Part shown: piece by piece, positions 35,037 to 48,578 of the stretch | Layout: each line of letters opens with the position of its first letter | Position numbering within the stretch: position 1 is the first letter of the stretch | Assembly: GCA_018466975.1 (NCBI GenBank) | Contig: CM031560.1 | Location: 868,001-932,000 of the forward strand | DNA from: Sparassis latifolia | Taxonomy: Eukaryota > Basidiomycota > Agaricomycetes > Polyporales > Sparassidaceae | Direction: 5' to 3' | DNA: 64,000 nt | Translations under genes and position numbers: made by a program | The notes under the pieces: model-generated | The model's database searches: none | Told to the model about the DNA's origin: nothing | What the model saw: the letters and a program-made list of their open reading frames with translations, nothing else

Positions 35037-35675
35037 ATGCAGCGCCAGGTCTTTCAACGTCTGCGGGGAGTCTACTACAACGTCTCGAGTGGCACGCCTG
35101 CGCAGGTTTCTATCAATACGGTCGACAGCTTTCCTGACGTCAATGCATGGCTTAAGGCGGAGGTACAGCAAGCTGTCAGCAATGACTATGTAGGAATGAG
35201 AACGAAATTCGTGCTGGAACCTCCTGCCGTGACGGCACTCCTACGGGCGCAGGTCACTGCCATTGCAGACATGCAATACGGCAATCCCAGGCCGGTGGGA
35301 TATTGTAGCATTACCTTGGGCAGCCCGAAGAATCAGGACGGCACAGTCACTGTGGTTCTCACCGCCGATTATCCCGCATACAGACACGTGCTGTCGTTTC
35401 TGGTCAAGTACGCGTTTACCGAGCTCTCCCTGCATCGCCTGTCCTGTACCATCTTCAACCGGGATGAGAAGCTCGCCGCACTGTACAAAACTTAGTGAGT
35501 TCTCTCTTCTCGCTCCGCAGTTGATGCGTGCTTGACGGTGCTGTTTCTCAGCGGGTTCGTCGAGGAGGGGCGGAGGCGGAAGGCGAACCGGGTCAACGGA
35601 GAGTGGTGCAATGAGATCCTGCTGAGTATATTGGAGGAGGAATGGACCGCTCGGGAGCAGAGTGCGCCTCAGTGA
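35037..35675 (+). CDS. GNAT acetyltransferase, cluster copy 3 (193 aa)
   Basis: Exons 35037-35494 and 35552-35675 give 582 nt in frame. Start MQRQVFQRLRGVYYN. Features: VSINTVDSFPDVNAWLKAEV, NDYVGMRTKF, VGYCSITLGSPKNQDG (acetyl-CoA-binding strand region), LSFLVKYAFTELSLHRLSC, and LAALYKTYGFVEEGRRRKAN, with the last part typical of RimJ-like GNATs. The gene looks intact and is the best candidate for the working member of the two close copies. An inverted-repeat element ends 20 bp upstream, so its promoter may lie partly within that element; alternatively a further upstream exon exists. Substrate unknown. Confidence 0.82.
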
Positions 35676-36933
35676 GGAGTAATCCGCTAGGTGTGTGATC
35701 CAGAAGATCCTCGACGATGTCCTACTAACCGTGAGTGGTGCCAGGTTGGATGCGCGTTTCTTGTTACGTGTCTGTTGTGATGGCCGTCTAGACTCTACGC
35801 ATGCCTCGTCGCGTTGGCTCCATGTAGATGTCTTATTTGATATATGTGAGAGCTGGAATGTTCTTGAACTTGAAGCTTGAAACTCTGCCGTTATCGAGGA
35901 CGTTCCTCGTGTTTCAAGGAGAAATTTGAAGTTCCAACAAAACCTTCCATACATGGAAGGTACGCTACCATATTTGGGTTGCCAAAGCGACACATTTCCT
36001 ACGACCCGCGGTCACAATCACTGATGCGCACCAGACCGGAACCAGGTGAGCAATCAATGTAACCTTACCGCGAACACACCGTGATAGAGTTTTACAACAC
36101 CGCTAGATATTGGACGGTGGCATGCGCACCTGCTGCGACTCTCAGACTTCATCGATCGTTATCGCCCTGGAGTGAATAGAGGATAAAGAAAACGAGGGCG
36201 GGATAGTCCTAGACCATCCTACCTTCCACTGCGCAAGAACTGTCGGTAGGATCGGCCCCGAAATTGCTCCGCAAGCGACCAGGTGCAGGTCCCAGACGAC
36301 GTGATGGTTGACGGCACCTGGGTCGAGTGTTTCCTCTCCGTCAGTCCTTTTCTCAAGCACTGCTTCACAATTGCAATGGGAACTGATCGGCTGCAGCACT
36401 TCCGACAAACTCTGCCACTCTGCCGCCGCTGGTAGTTCCGAGCTGGAGACCGCGTCCGAGACCCGAGCTGGCCTCAGCCAGAGGAAATATCGCGAGTGCT
36501 TCGACACATCTTCCGGCGGTGTGTGTGCGCCGCTATGGGGTTCGGAATATAACTGGCCATGACGCTGCAGGGAGAACCGTCCGGAGATGAAGATTATCGT
36601 GCGTGCATATGGACAGGGCCTGGACCCCGAGCGGCCAGACGGAGCTCTGGCTGATGCAGCTCCAGATCATACTTGCTGCGCAACGTCTGTGCTGTGAGTA
36701 TCGAAAAATGGCGGGAAAATGGGCTACAGACGATGCGGGAGGTGGCGGTTGGAGACAGCTGCAGGTGTTCGGCGGCGGTGGACGTGGATGGTGGATCGGA
36801 GTGGGAGATAACGGTCGAGAGAGAGGTGGATCTAATCTTATCAGCCCGTCATAACCGCCCGGGACCGCGCTGGAGGGCCCTAGGCCTTAAGTGCCACTAT
36901 CGCGTCCATCTCCTCCTGTTCTTCCCAAACCCC
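35676..36933. other. Intergenic between the GNAT cluster and PDC copy 1
   Basis: The first 330 bp belong to the GNAT duplication. Frames near 36.1-36.5 kb carry no known domain. From about 36.78 kb the sequence is the promoter side of the PDC duplication unit. Confidence 0.5.
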
Positions 36934-36940
36934 TATAAAG
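36934..36940 (+). promoter_or_regulatory. TATA box of PDC copy 1
   Basis: TATAAAG lies 77 bp before the start codon, within a motif (CCCTATAAAGCCTTG) also present before copy 2. Strong TATA-type promoters fit a highly expressed glycolytic/fermentative gene. Confidence 0.7.
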
Positions 36941-37010
36941 CCTTGCTTGGTTCCAAACCACCAGAAACTCATCGACACATACACTTCTGTCCCAATCGCA
37001 TCTCCGGAAA

Positions 37011-39372
37011 ATGTCCACCACTCAGGCCGTCGCGTCGCTCCAGGCAGAGGTCAACCGCCTCCGACATGAGCTGCAGACGGTTAAGGTCGAGGACCAGGTC
37101 CCCGCCATCGGCGACCAGATTTACATCGGCCAGTATCTCGTCGAGCGGCTTGTCCAACTCGGTGTAACCGTATGTTTGATCCTTCATTCGTTATACTGAG
37201 CTTACCTGGATTGGTGTAGCAAATGTTTGGTGTGCCCGGAGACTTCAATCTTGGTGAGTGTCATCCGTCACTTCTTCCGAGTGCCATATGTTGACAATTC
37301 CTTCTCAGGCTTCCTTGTACGTCCCGCGGTGCATTACGCCCACGGTGTACTGACGATCTCTACAGGATTTCGTCGAAGATCACCCAAAAATGCAGTGGGT
37401 TGGAAACTGGTGAGCATTTGAATATTGGGCTAGCACCACTACCTGACTCATGCCTCGCCCAGTAACGAATTGAACGCAGCATACGCTGCCGACGGTTACG
37501 CCCGCGTTAAGGAGGGCAGCCTCGGCGTAGTCACTACAACGTATGTCCATGACGTCATACCTATCGCACCGCCCTAATCTGCGTTGGCAGTTTTGGAGTC
37601 GGCGAGCTCAGCGCGACCAACGGTATCGCTGGCGCGTTCTCCGAGCACGTTCCCGTTCTTCACCTTGTCGGCTCACCCAGCACCGTGCAGCAGAAGGAGA
37701 AGCCCATGCTCCACCACACCCTGGGCGATGGCCGCTACGACGCGTATTTCCAGGCGTCCAAGCAGTTCACATGGACCCAGGCCTCGCTCACGTCAAAAGA
37801 TACTGCTGCGGCGGAGATCGACCGTGTCCTCACGGAATGTGTAGTCATGGTAGGCTGATCCCTGATTTCAGCGTGTCTGACGCTGACAATTGTGTGCCCA
37901 AGGCCCGCCCCGTATATCTGATGCTCCCCACTGACCTCGCATACGAGAAGATTTCTTCGAAGCGATTGCAGACACCAATCAACTCGGAGCTCCCTGCGAA
38001 CGATCCGGATGTTGAGAATTTCGTACTCGACGAGATTGTGAAGCTCGCCAACCACGCACAGCATGAAACTATCATCCTCGTGGACGCTTGCGCTATCCGA
38101 CATACCGTCAAGAAGGAAGTCGAGGAGCTCTACCGCCGCACCGGATTCCCCGTGTACGCTGCCCCTATGGGCAAGACTGCTGTGAATGAGCAGTACGAGC
38201 GCTATGGTGGGGTAAGTTACCGATCGTGCCGGTGGCCCATTAGAGTCTGTGCTTATCACCGTTTCGCTAGATTTACGTCGGTTCGCTCTCCTCTCCGGAA
38301 ATCAAGGAGAAAGTGGAGTCCGCAAAGCTGATTCTATCCATCGGCGGGCTCAAGAGCGACTTCAACACCGGTAACTTCACGTACAGTATTCCCACTGGAC
38401 GTACTGTCGAGGTATGTGCATTGCTCTGCCCTCTCGCTTTACTATACCGACCATCGCCCTTTCTTTGTAGTTTCACTCGGATCATATAAAGGTGCAATTC
38501 GCCGGCTTCCCAGGCATCGGCATGAAGCGCCTACTGCCGAAGCTCACGGCGCGCCTGCAGCCGTTCGCAGACGAGGCGAAGCTGTTGTCCGTGCCGAAGT
38601 ACACTCTGCCGATCCCGCAGGAGGACGGCGACGTGATCACGCAGTCCTACCTCTGGCCGCGCGTCGGCAAGTTCTTCAAGAACCACGACATCATCGTCGC
38701 GGAGACGGGCACGTCCAGCTTCGGCGTACTCGACATCCCCATGCCCACCGGCGCGATGTTCCTTAGCCAGATTTTGTGGGGATCGATCGGCTGGACGGTC
38801 GGCAGCACACTTGGCGCTGCGCTCGCGGGCCGCGATATTGGGATGGGCCGCACGATCTTGTTCGTCGGAGACGGTAGCTTGTGCGTTTCTCGTCTCTCTC
38901 TCTCTTTTATGTGTTTTGCGCGGTTACTTACGCGTTTATATGCGGCCGTAGGCAATTGACTGTCCAGGAGCTGTCCACGATGGTGCGCTCGGGCGTGACA
39001 CCGATTATCTTCGTACTGAACAACGAGGGCTATACGATCGAGCGGTACCTGCACGGCATGAACCGCAAGTACAATGACATCGTGAACTGGTGCGTGCCTC
39101 TCACTTCGTTGTCATGAATTGCACGCTCACCCGCACGGAATTGTAGGAAGTGGACTTCGCTGCTGACGGTGCTCGGCGGCACGGAGGGCAAGACGTGTCA
39201 GTCGTACACGGTGCGCACCAAAAAGGAGATCTCGGCGCTGCTCGACGACCCCAAGTTTGCCGCTGCGGACAAGATCCAGCTCGTCGAGATCATCATGCAG
39301 CGCCTCGACGCGCCGCGCGCGCTGAAACACCAGGCGGAGCTCAGCGGGCTTACGAACCGTTATGTCGCGTAG
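37011..39372 (+). CDS. pdc: Pyruvate decarboxylase, copy 1 (601 aa)
   Basis: Converts pyruvate to acetaldehyde and CO2 with thiamine diphosphate and Mg2+, the first step of ethanol fermentation; cytosolic. Eleven exons give 1,806 nt in frame: 37011-37169, 37220-37253, 37309-37316, 37366-37409, 37463-37540, 37591-37849, 37903-38211, 38271-38411, 38471-38880, 38952-39089, 39147-39372. Key residues: catalytic Glu84 in [15 protein letters not shown], the HH pair at 149-150 in [11 protein letters not shown], and the ThDP motif from GDGS (477-480) to NN (504-505) in [11 protein letters not shown]. Exon 3 is only 8 nt (GC TTC CTT) and is needed for the 'GDFNLGFLDFVEDHP' reading. The N-terminus has a short extension with a coiled-coil-like heptad region ([14 protein letters not shown]). 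Length is normal or slightly long. Confidence 0.96.
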
Positions 39373-39680
39373 GTGCGCGTCGTTACGCCGGGCGGACCCT
39401 GCGCGTAAAAAGCAGAAGAATAAGTGAAGATAGGTCGTGGTTGTGTGTACTTGTTCGCCCCTCTCAGCCGGTTTACTTTCGCGGTGGAAGTGTATGTAGT
39501 CATGCGTTGAGTGTACGAAAAAGCTTTAGATTCCTGCATAGACTGTACCAACTGGCGTACGAATGAAATTAGACATTTAGATGCCGTTCGTCGAGATTAC
39601 CATGGTTAGATGTGGTCAGGTCGAGCACTACGCCACTTTGGGTTCGATTCGCGGGACTCTAGCTATAGTGGTAGGGTACG

Positions 39681-39737
39681 CGAAATTAAATCAAAATTAA
39701 ATGAAATTAATTCGAAGGGAGTATTCAATTTTACTCG
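39681..39737. repeat. AT-rich direct repeat, copy 1
   Basis: CGAAATTAAAT...GGGAGTATTCAATTTTACTCG recurs with small changes at 40114-40167, bracketing about 375 bp. Confidence 0.75.
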
Positions 39738-40113
39738 GTTCTTGCTCGGAGACCCCGACCCCAAAGTGAAAGTGTCCTTTTTACACTGTTGGTCGCACAG
39801 ACGGCGTATCTGAGCAATGTTCTTAGATTGAGGATCGCGACGTCTGCGAGGGTGCTATCGCAACTCAAGGCCCCATCCTCGCTCATGACCTTCGGCACTT
39901 CTCATTGAGAAGCCAGACTGCCACCAAGTTCTGCGAGGCTGTATTCGGGCTCTGTCAGTCGCCACCGATCAACGAGTACATTCGCAGGCCATACCTCTTG
40001 TACGAGCCAATACAACCTCGGCCAAAACATGATCATCATCATGCGTTATTTGTTTTGTGGCAATTCTGTCCGCTCCCGTCTCCGAGCAAGTTCCGCCGCC
40101 GCCTGGCGGCCTT

Positions 40114-40167
40114 TCGAAATTAAATGAAATTATTGAGAAGGGAGAAGGGAGTATTCAATTTTACTCG
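40114..40167. repeat. AT-rich direct repeat, copy 2
   Basis: Second copy of the repeat at 39681-39737, with GGGAGTATTCAATTTTACTC conserved exactly. It lies 37 bp left of the inverted-repeat element at 40205. Confidence 0.75.
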
Positions 40168-40204
40168 TAGTGAAGAAGGGACAGGGAAAGAGTTTGTCAT
40201 ATAC

Positions 40205-40525
40205 TGTAGTGAAACGACCTTAGGTTCAGTCACACGTCACAAGCCTCGTGAACTGAACTCGCTTATAATTTCCAGAAGAACACTACATCTATGGCCTGAG
40301 TGCCCTCGCTTAAGGGTTTGTAGCGTGTCACGGGTGCCTGTGAACTGGAAGCGAAAGAGGATGTCACCGGCGCTCACAGCATCAGGCATGGCGGACCGTC
40401 GGCGGGCGCCTGCGGCGCCTCTGAACTGAACTTGGTCACAGGTCACTCCTACCCTGTGAACTGTGAACTGAGGAAGAAAACATGTCACAGGTCACAGGCC
40501 GTGAACCTAAGGTCGTTTCACTACA
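40205..40525. repeat. MITE-like element, 321 bp, 24-bp perfect terminal inverted repeats
   Basis: The left end 40205-40228 (TGTAGTGAAACGACCTTAGG...) is the exact reverse complement of 40502-40525. The interior has repeated TGTGAACT and GTCACAGGTCAC motifs near both ends, like transposase-binding subterminal repeats. Read as TAGTG..., the end resembles hAT termini, but no convincing 8-bp target duplication is left. No coding capacity. A related end occurs at 27152. Confidence 0.8.
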
Positions 40526-41025
40526 TCATTCATGCTGCCGTGCAAGATCACGTACCTCTGAACAAAACCCAAGCTCATGCGGCAGTAATTCCTGACATTG
40601 TTGTTGTAAGATCACTCATCTTTGTACAGGAAAGTGAAAGATTGTGAGTGCTCACAGGGATTCATTGAGCTTCATGCAATATCATGCAGGAAAATTGATG
40701 TACTGACGGGGACAAGGGTTTTTTGTCCAATATAGCCCCTCAAAGTAATGTGCTTCTCTGCAACGCGCACCGCTTCCTGTCAGAAAATATGGGGAAAACG
40801 GACGGACCGTTTCTACTAACGCGATCACAATGTCCGCATCCATCGCCCCGGTGGTGCACTCCGCCGCCTGCGATCTTCAAAGCTTCAACAGTGATGTGGA
40901 TCGGAGCGGGAGATAACGGTCGAGAGAATGGATCTAATCTTATCAGCGCGTCATAACTTCCTCGGCGCTGGAGGGCCCTACGCCTTAAGAGCCACTATCG
41001 CGTCCAAACCTTGCCCAATCCCCCC

Positions 41026-41032
41026 TATAAAG
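41026..41032 (+). promoter_or_regulatory. TATA box of PDC copy 2
   Basis: TATAAAG lies 67 bp upstream of the copy 2 start codon, in the same CCTATAAAGCC context as copy 1, so transcription may continue although the frame is broken. Confidence 0.65.
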
Positions 41033-41098
41033 CCTTGGTTCCAAACCATCAGGGACCCGTCGCCACATACACTTCTGTTCCAATCGCATCTTCATAAA

Positions 41099-43447
<2,349 letters not shown>

Positions 43448-45767
43448 GTGCGCGTCGTTATGCCGGGCGGACCCTGCGCGTAAAAAGAAGGAAGAATATG
43501 TGAAGATTTTAGTCGTGGTTGTGTGTACTTGTTCGCCCCTCTCAGCCGGTCTGCTTTCGCGGTGAAAGTGTATGTAGTCATGCGTTGAATGTACGATAAA
43601 GCTTTGGATTCCTGCATAGACTGTACGAACTGGTCGTACGAATGAAATTAGACATTTAGATGCCGTTCGTCGAGATTATCATGGTTAGGTGTGGTCAGAT
43701 CGAGCACCGTTGCGCTTTACGCCGCTTTGGGTTCCATTCGCCACCTGGTCCGCCAATAGTAATTGTGTCGGGCCGTCTAGCCAATTACACGACGGGCAAT
43801 GGCCTCTGACAACCTGTCGATGCAGGTGGATTGCAGGGATGTAATTGTCTTAATCCGCATCGATTGTCCTTCGCTGAATGGCGTGACGAAGGTTTTACGT
43901 TAAACTGCGATGACTATCCGTCTGGAGGCTTGTCCCAATCACCTTCCATATATGGCAATTAGCGTGGCGTGCTGGCGTCCGAGTCGTAGCCTCGTGCTAC
44001 TGTTGGTCAGAAAAACTATCTTTCGAATGTGCATCAGGATGCTCAGCAAGGTGCTTTTAAGACAATTACCTCTCTGTTATTCACCTGTAGCAGCTGGTTG
44101 TAAGCCACCATTGCCTGTCGTGTTAATCGATGTTGGCGTCAAAATCCAATTTCACCTGATCAGACCAACTGGTGAATAACATTTCGTTAGTGTCGAGGCA
44201 GTACGAGGAGAGCTGGATGCGCAAGCGTGACATCGTCGAATAGCCGTGCGAGGGGATTCTGGCGTGTCCGAACCGACACTCGCCTCACGTAGAAGCTCGA
44301 CGCAGCTACGGCAGATCGAACTCGACTCGTTCTGCTCGTTTGCGTATGACCCGAGAACGGGAGACCCTGCGCGGTAAGCAAAGCCAACGAGGATGCAGTC
44401 TACCCTCAGCAAGAGAGCACACACTATCCCAGAGACGACCGTTGTTGCGACCAAACCAAGACAGAACGTAGTCTCCCAAAGGCAGAGCTATAAGTGGGGA
44501 GGGACGGGATAGACCAAATGGCACCGATGTTCTGGCTGTACAGCGCCACGGTGCGCGAGAGGTGGGATGTCCGAGACTCGAGTCGCTCCCAGCAGAGAAA
44601 CGTTATTTGTAGTAAGCAGCCTGATTAATGATCCGTGAAGGAAGAGCCACTGCAGATGTCGATGAACTCTGAGTCTAACCATCATCTACATCGACATCTG
44701 TGCCTTCACCCCATTCTGTTGTACCTCGACTCACGTCTCTGGACAGTGTACGTAGAATATGTATACCACAAGCCAAGACAGCACAAGAAGATATAATACT
44801 GACATCGAACCAAGACGCACGACACAGTACACGTACAGTAAACAATAGCTACGACAACACATACAATAGGAATCGCGATGAGAGTATACACGGACGAGTA
44901 CGTAATGTAGGACACATGGAGGATCGCTCTCTATTAATAGGCAGCACTCGCAGCGCCTGCGCCGTCGGGATCAAGACATTGGAGTCATAACACGAGCTCC
45001 ACACGACGGAGCTCACACAATTAGGGCTGGTAGGCAGCCCGGATTACCTTGCGTACGAACGACGAAACCGACGAGACGGAGGAAAAGAGGAAACCAAAAC
45101 TGCACACAAGCCTTGCAGCAGTTGCGGAAAAACAGACTCGACGCGCGTCGTCGAGCTGCAGTACTAGGAGTATCACAAATCCGCGAGGACGCCTACGCGC
45201 GGGTGCGCCCGTGTCCAAACCTGGCGCACGACGGCGCGGCGTGTATAATGCCATGATGCGAGGTGTTACAAGTGTGGATGCAGGTTCTACCTATTGCTAC
45301 AAAAATCTCTTGGGGGTAAACATCAGCGGTGGAACGATGAGCGGGCAATGCTGCAAGCGAAAGAGCGCGTACGACGAGGGAAGCAGGGTGAGAGTGAGAA
45401 CGAGAATGAGAACGAGAACGAGAACAAAGAGGATGCGACCCAAGACCCCAAAGAAGAAGTGTCGAGAAGCGGAAATAGGACCGCAGCCGCGCGGCACGTG
45501 TCGTGCATGACGCGCGCGCGGTGGGCGTCACGAATAGTTAGATAGGTAGTAGGTAGTAGTAGTAGCGCGGGCTTAAATATGGAGCACTGCGTGCTTGCGT
45601 GTGTGTGCGTGCGTGTGATTGCCGTGAAGTTCTGCATAGTAAATCGTGATGGGGCGGCGGTCCGTGTGGCGAGAGTGTGAGTGCTGGGAGGATCAGTTCG
45701 TGGGTGAAAAAATGGCAGTACCTCGAACACACAGCTTAAACGTCGCGGAGCACACGGAGGGGCCGAC
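43448..45767. other. Intergenic, no gene seen
   Basis: The first 290 bp are the end of PDC duplication unit 2. Short inverted repeats occur (GTTATTCACC near 44077 and inverted at 44171; a hairpin at 44653-44700). At 45394-45430 a GAGAAC-type microsatellite is present. Open frames here are low-complexity and unrecognised. Confidence 0.5.
44653..44700. repeat. Short perfect inverted repeat (hairpin)
   Basis: CAGATGTCGATG at 44653-44664 pairs with CATCGACATCTG at 44689-44700 across a 24-nt loop. Role unknown. Confidence 0.7.
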
Positions 45768-47656
45768 TCACGCGCCCTCGCCCTGCCCCCTGCCCGTCCG
45801 CCGCTCGGACGCGGGCGACGGCGGCGGCGGGGGGTCAGGCCGGTCCCACTCATCGAGGAGCGCCTGCCCGACCGACGGCTCGAGCTCAGTACCGTCGCGA
45901 GAGACCTTCACCTCGCGATCGTGGTTCCACGGGTTGCGCAGCTGGCGCGTGCGGTAGAACGGCAGGCGCTCCGTTCGCAGCCACTCCACCTTGAACGACT
46001 CGCCCCACGCCGGGCCCTCGCCCTCCTCCTCCCTCACGGACCCCAGCGGCCTTGGACTGGGATCAAGACCCAACTCCGGCGGCGGTGAATCGAGCATGCT
46101 GCTGCTGCTGCCGCTGCTAGAAGGATCCGTCACGGCAGACGCAGCATGCCCGCGCATCGCGCGGTACGGCGCGCTGCTATCAAGCTCGAAAGTGTCTTCA
46201 GGAGGCGGCGGCGGCGGCGGCCTACGCCTATCGAGGCTCTGCGGCATCCCCGGCGCAGGCGCGAACCGGCTCAGACGGTGGTGCGGCTGTTGCAGCTCCG
46301 CGGGGGCAGAAAGTACGGTACTCGCGGGCATGGGCGCGTCCACGCTGCGCGGCGTCGCGCCCTCGTCGTACGGCGCAGCGGGGGGACCTGGGGGCGAGAC
46401 CGGCTGCGGGGAGTCGTACTTGGGCTGCTGCTCGCCGGGCGAGAAGAACGTGTGCCGCGCGGTCGGCGGGCTCGCGGACGCGCGGCGCTGCTGCTGCTGC
46501 TGCTGCGGCGAGTCCGCGCGCGACGCCCACGAGATGCGAAACTCGCCGTGCTGGATCGGGCCCGCCATCCTGCACCGGCAAAAAAAGCGTCAGCGGCAGG
46601 AACGAAATTGCTGATAAATAAAATACAACACGCACTTTGCGTACCCGTAGAACTCGCCGCTCTTGTTGACGCCAAAAATGAGGTACACCTCCTTGCTCGT
46701 GCGGAACGCCTGGTCCAAAATTCCCTCGTTGTGGTGCTGCGTCGCCCACACGCCCTTCTCGACGCTGAGGTCCAAATCGTGCTAAAATAAATAAAAAACA
46801 CAGCCACGAGCACCACGATCAGCCCCGCACGCCCCCGATTAAAAACTATGAACGCGCAGACGCACCTGCGTGAGCGACTTGAGGATAAAATACCGCTTGG
46901 GAAAGTACTGCACCAACATGCTCGAACTCGTGGACGCGTACGAGCCCGAGCCCGAGCTGCTCGAGTGCGGCTCCGGCGCGTCGCTCGACACGCTCAGGCC
47001 CGCCATCGCACCGCTCACAAAGTCGTCCGGCGAGCTCGGCGAACTCTGCTCGGACTCCTCCCTCGACCGCGCCTCCGCGCGCACCTTGCGATCGCGTATC
47101 CACCGCACGTGCATGCCCGCCCCGCGCTGCCCGCCGACGCCCGCGCGCAGGTCGTCCTCGCGCCCGCGCACGCGGCACACGAGCCGCGGGCAGCGCGCGT
47201 CGTGCGCCCGCAGCGGCGCGCCGTTGAACCGCCGGATCGCCGCCTGCAGCTGCGCCTCGCTCTGGAAGTTGACGAACGCGCAGTTCGAGCGCGCGATGAG
47301 GAAGATCGAGCGCACGCCGCCGCTCGCGGGTGGGGACGTCGACGCCACGGCGGCGGTGCTCGTCACGGGCGCGGCGGGCGGGGGCGTCGAGTTGAGGAAG
47401 CGCCAGAGCTCGTCATGGGTCGCGTCCGAGGGCACGTTCCCCGCCCACATGACCCACTCGGAACGCTGTGCGGGCGGGTTGGGGCGGTACGGCCGACGGG
47501 CGGGGCGGCCACCCGCAGCGGGGCCAGGCTCGGGCTGTTGTGCGCGCGGCGCCGGCGAGTCCGCAGGCGGGGCGGGCGGGGGCGGGGGCTGTGGCTGTGC
47601 GTAGCGGACGGGGTTCTGCCGGGGCGACATCGGATAGAGCGTAGAGGTAATGCCGG

Positions 47657-47688
<32 letters not shown>

Positions 47689-48578
47689 TGCGCCGCCGAG
47701 GCCGCGTATGGATCGACGTCACGCGGGGGGACGGGACTGAACGAGAGCGCATACGGATTCTGGAAGGACTCGTACTGGCCCGACGGGCGGGCAGCGGCGT
47801 GGGGGAGGTACCACCACGTGCCCTGGGTGTCCTGCTCGGCGGGCGGGTACGGCGGGTACTGGTGGGGCATGTAGACGGACGGGGACGGCGCAAAGGAGTG
47901 TGGCGGGTACGCGAAGGACGGGGTCGGGTACCGCGCGGGGGCGTACGGCGTCTGGCCAGCATACGCCGTGGAGTGCGCCGCGGAGTGGGCGGCGGGGCCC
48001 TGGGGTGCCAAGGGAGGGTGTGGCGGCGGGGAAGGATGCGCGGGCGAGTGGGGGTGCGAGGAGTAGATCGTCTGCGGCCCTGGGCTGGCGGAAAAAGAGT
48101 GGCTGGGCGACGAGGAGCCCTCGGGCGAGTGGGGGTGGTATGGGTAGGAGTGGGGGTGGGACTGCATGATGGGCACGAGCGTGTTTTGGGAGTAGCCCAG
48201 CAGTGGATTTTGGGGAGCGTGCATGCTCGAGTCTGGAGCGTGGAGACCGGGGTGGTGTGGATACGCGTACGGGGGAGACTGGTGTGCTGGCAGCATGGGC
48301 GGCTGCGGGGAAAGCGTGTATTGCCCCGCATACGGGCCAGGCTGCTGGCCGTAGGGAGTCTGGTACTGTGGAGGCAGACTCTGGAAGGAGGTAGAGGTGG
48401 ACGGCGCGGGGGTCATGCCCTCGAGGGAGGCTGGAGGCGGGTAGAGTGGACCTGTCGGTGACTGGAAGGTCTGCCGGTTCGGTTGCCGGCGAGAGGGAAT
48501 GGGTTGAGAATGGGAGCGACCGCGGGAGCCAGGGCGACCCGGTTCGGAAGTGGAGCCAGAGGACTGTTGTTCGGACAT
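45768..48578 (-). CDS. RRM and YTH domain RNA-binding protein (886 aa)
   Basis: Likely reader of N6-methyladenosine or of sequence motifs in mRNA, comparable to fungal YTH proteins. Exons 48578-46866, 46781-46636 and 46569-45768 give 2,661 nt in frame. A Pro/Ser/Tyr/Gln-rich disordered arm of about 370 residues (with Gln11) is followed by an RRM (WVMWAGNVPSDATHDELWRFL ... SNCAFVNFQSEAQLQAAIRRFNG). The YTH domain starts FPKRYFILKSLTQHDLDLSV and has GVWATQHHNEGILDQAF, VYLIFGVNKSGEFYGYAKM and FRISW, including Trp residues expected in the aromatic cage. It is then interrupted by about 150 low-complexity residues before resuming at ESFKVEWLRTERLPFY and ending HDREVKVSRDGTELEP. A 537-codon antisense frame is a GC-composition artefact. 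Confidence 0.92.
47658..47690 (-). repeat. CAG/CAA microsatellite encoding Gln11
   Basis: Eleven triplets (CTG/TTG on the plus strand) within the disordered arm of the YTH protein. A shorter Gln6 run lies near 46490-46507, inside the insertion in its YTH domain. Confidence 0.9.

Larger units (their letters stand above)
36780..39660. repeat. PDC tandem duplication, unit 1
   Basis: Unit 1 runs from about 36.78 kb (GTGGATCGGAGTGGGAGATAA) through PDC copy 1 to about 39.66 kb (TTTGGGTTCGATTCG). Unit 2 is the matching block starting near 40.90 kb. The offset is close to 4.08 kb. Confidence 0.85.
39373..41025. other. Spacer between PDC copies with repeats
   Basis: No gene. It holds a direct repeat pair (39681-39737 and 40114-40167), an inverted-repeat element (40205-40525) and, from about 40.88 kb, the duplicated promoter. 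Near 39.64 kb GGTTCGATTC resembles a tRNA B box, but no tRNA fold or A box fits around it. Confidence 0.5.

Noticed and set aside
36142..36507. 121-codon minus-strand frame before PDC copy 1
   Set aside because: No recognisable domain, and no counterpart in the spacer before PDC copy 2.
39600..39670. tRNA gene downstream of PDC copy 1
   Set aside because: Only a B-box-like GGTTCGATTC is present; no A box, acceptor stem or anticodon arm could be paired.
46848..48461. 537-codon plus-strand frame antisense to the YTH gene
   Set aside because: Arg/Gly/Val-rich translation without domains, explained by the GC-rich, stop-poor complement of the disordered Pro/Ser-rich arm.
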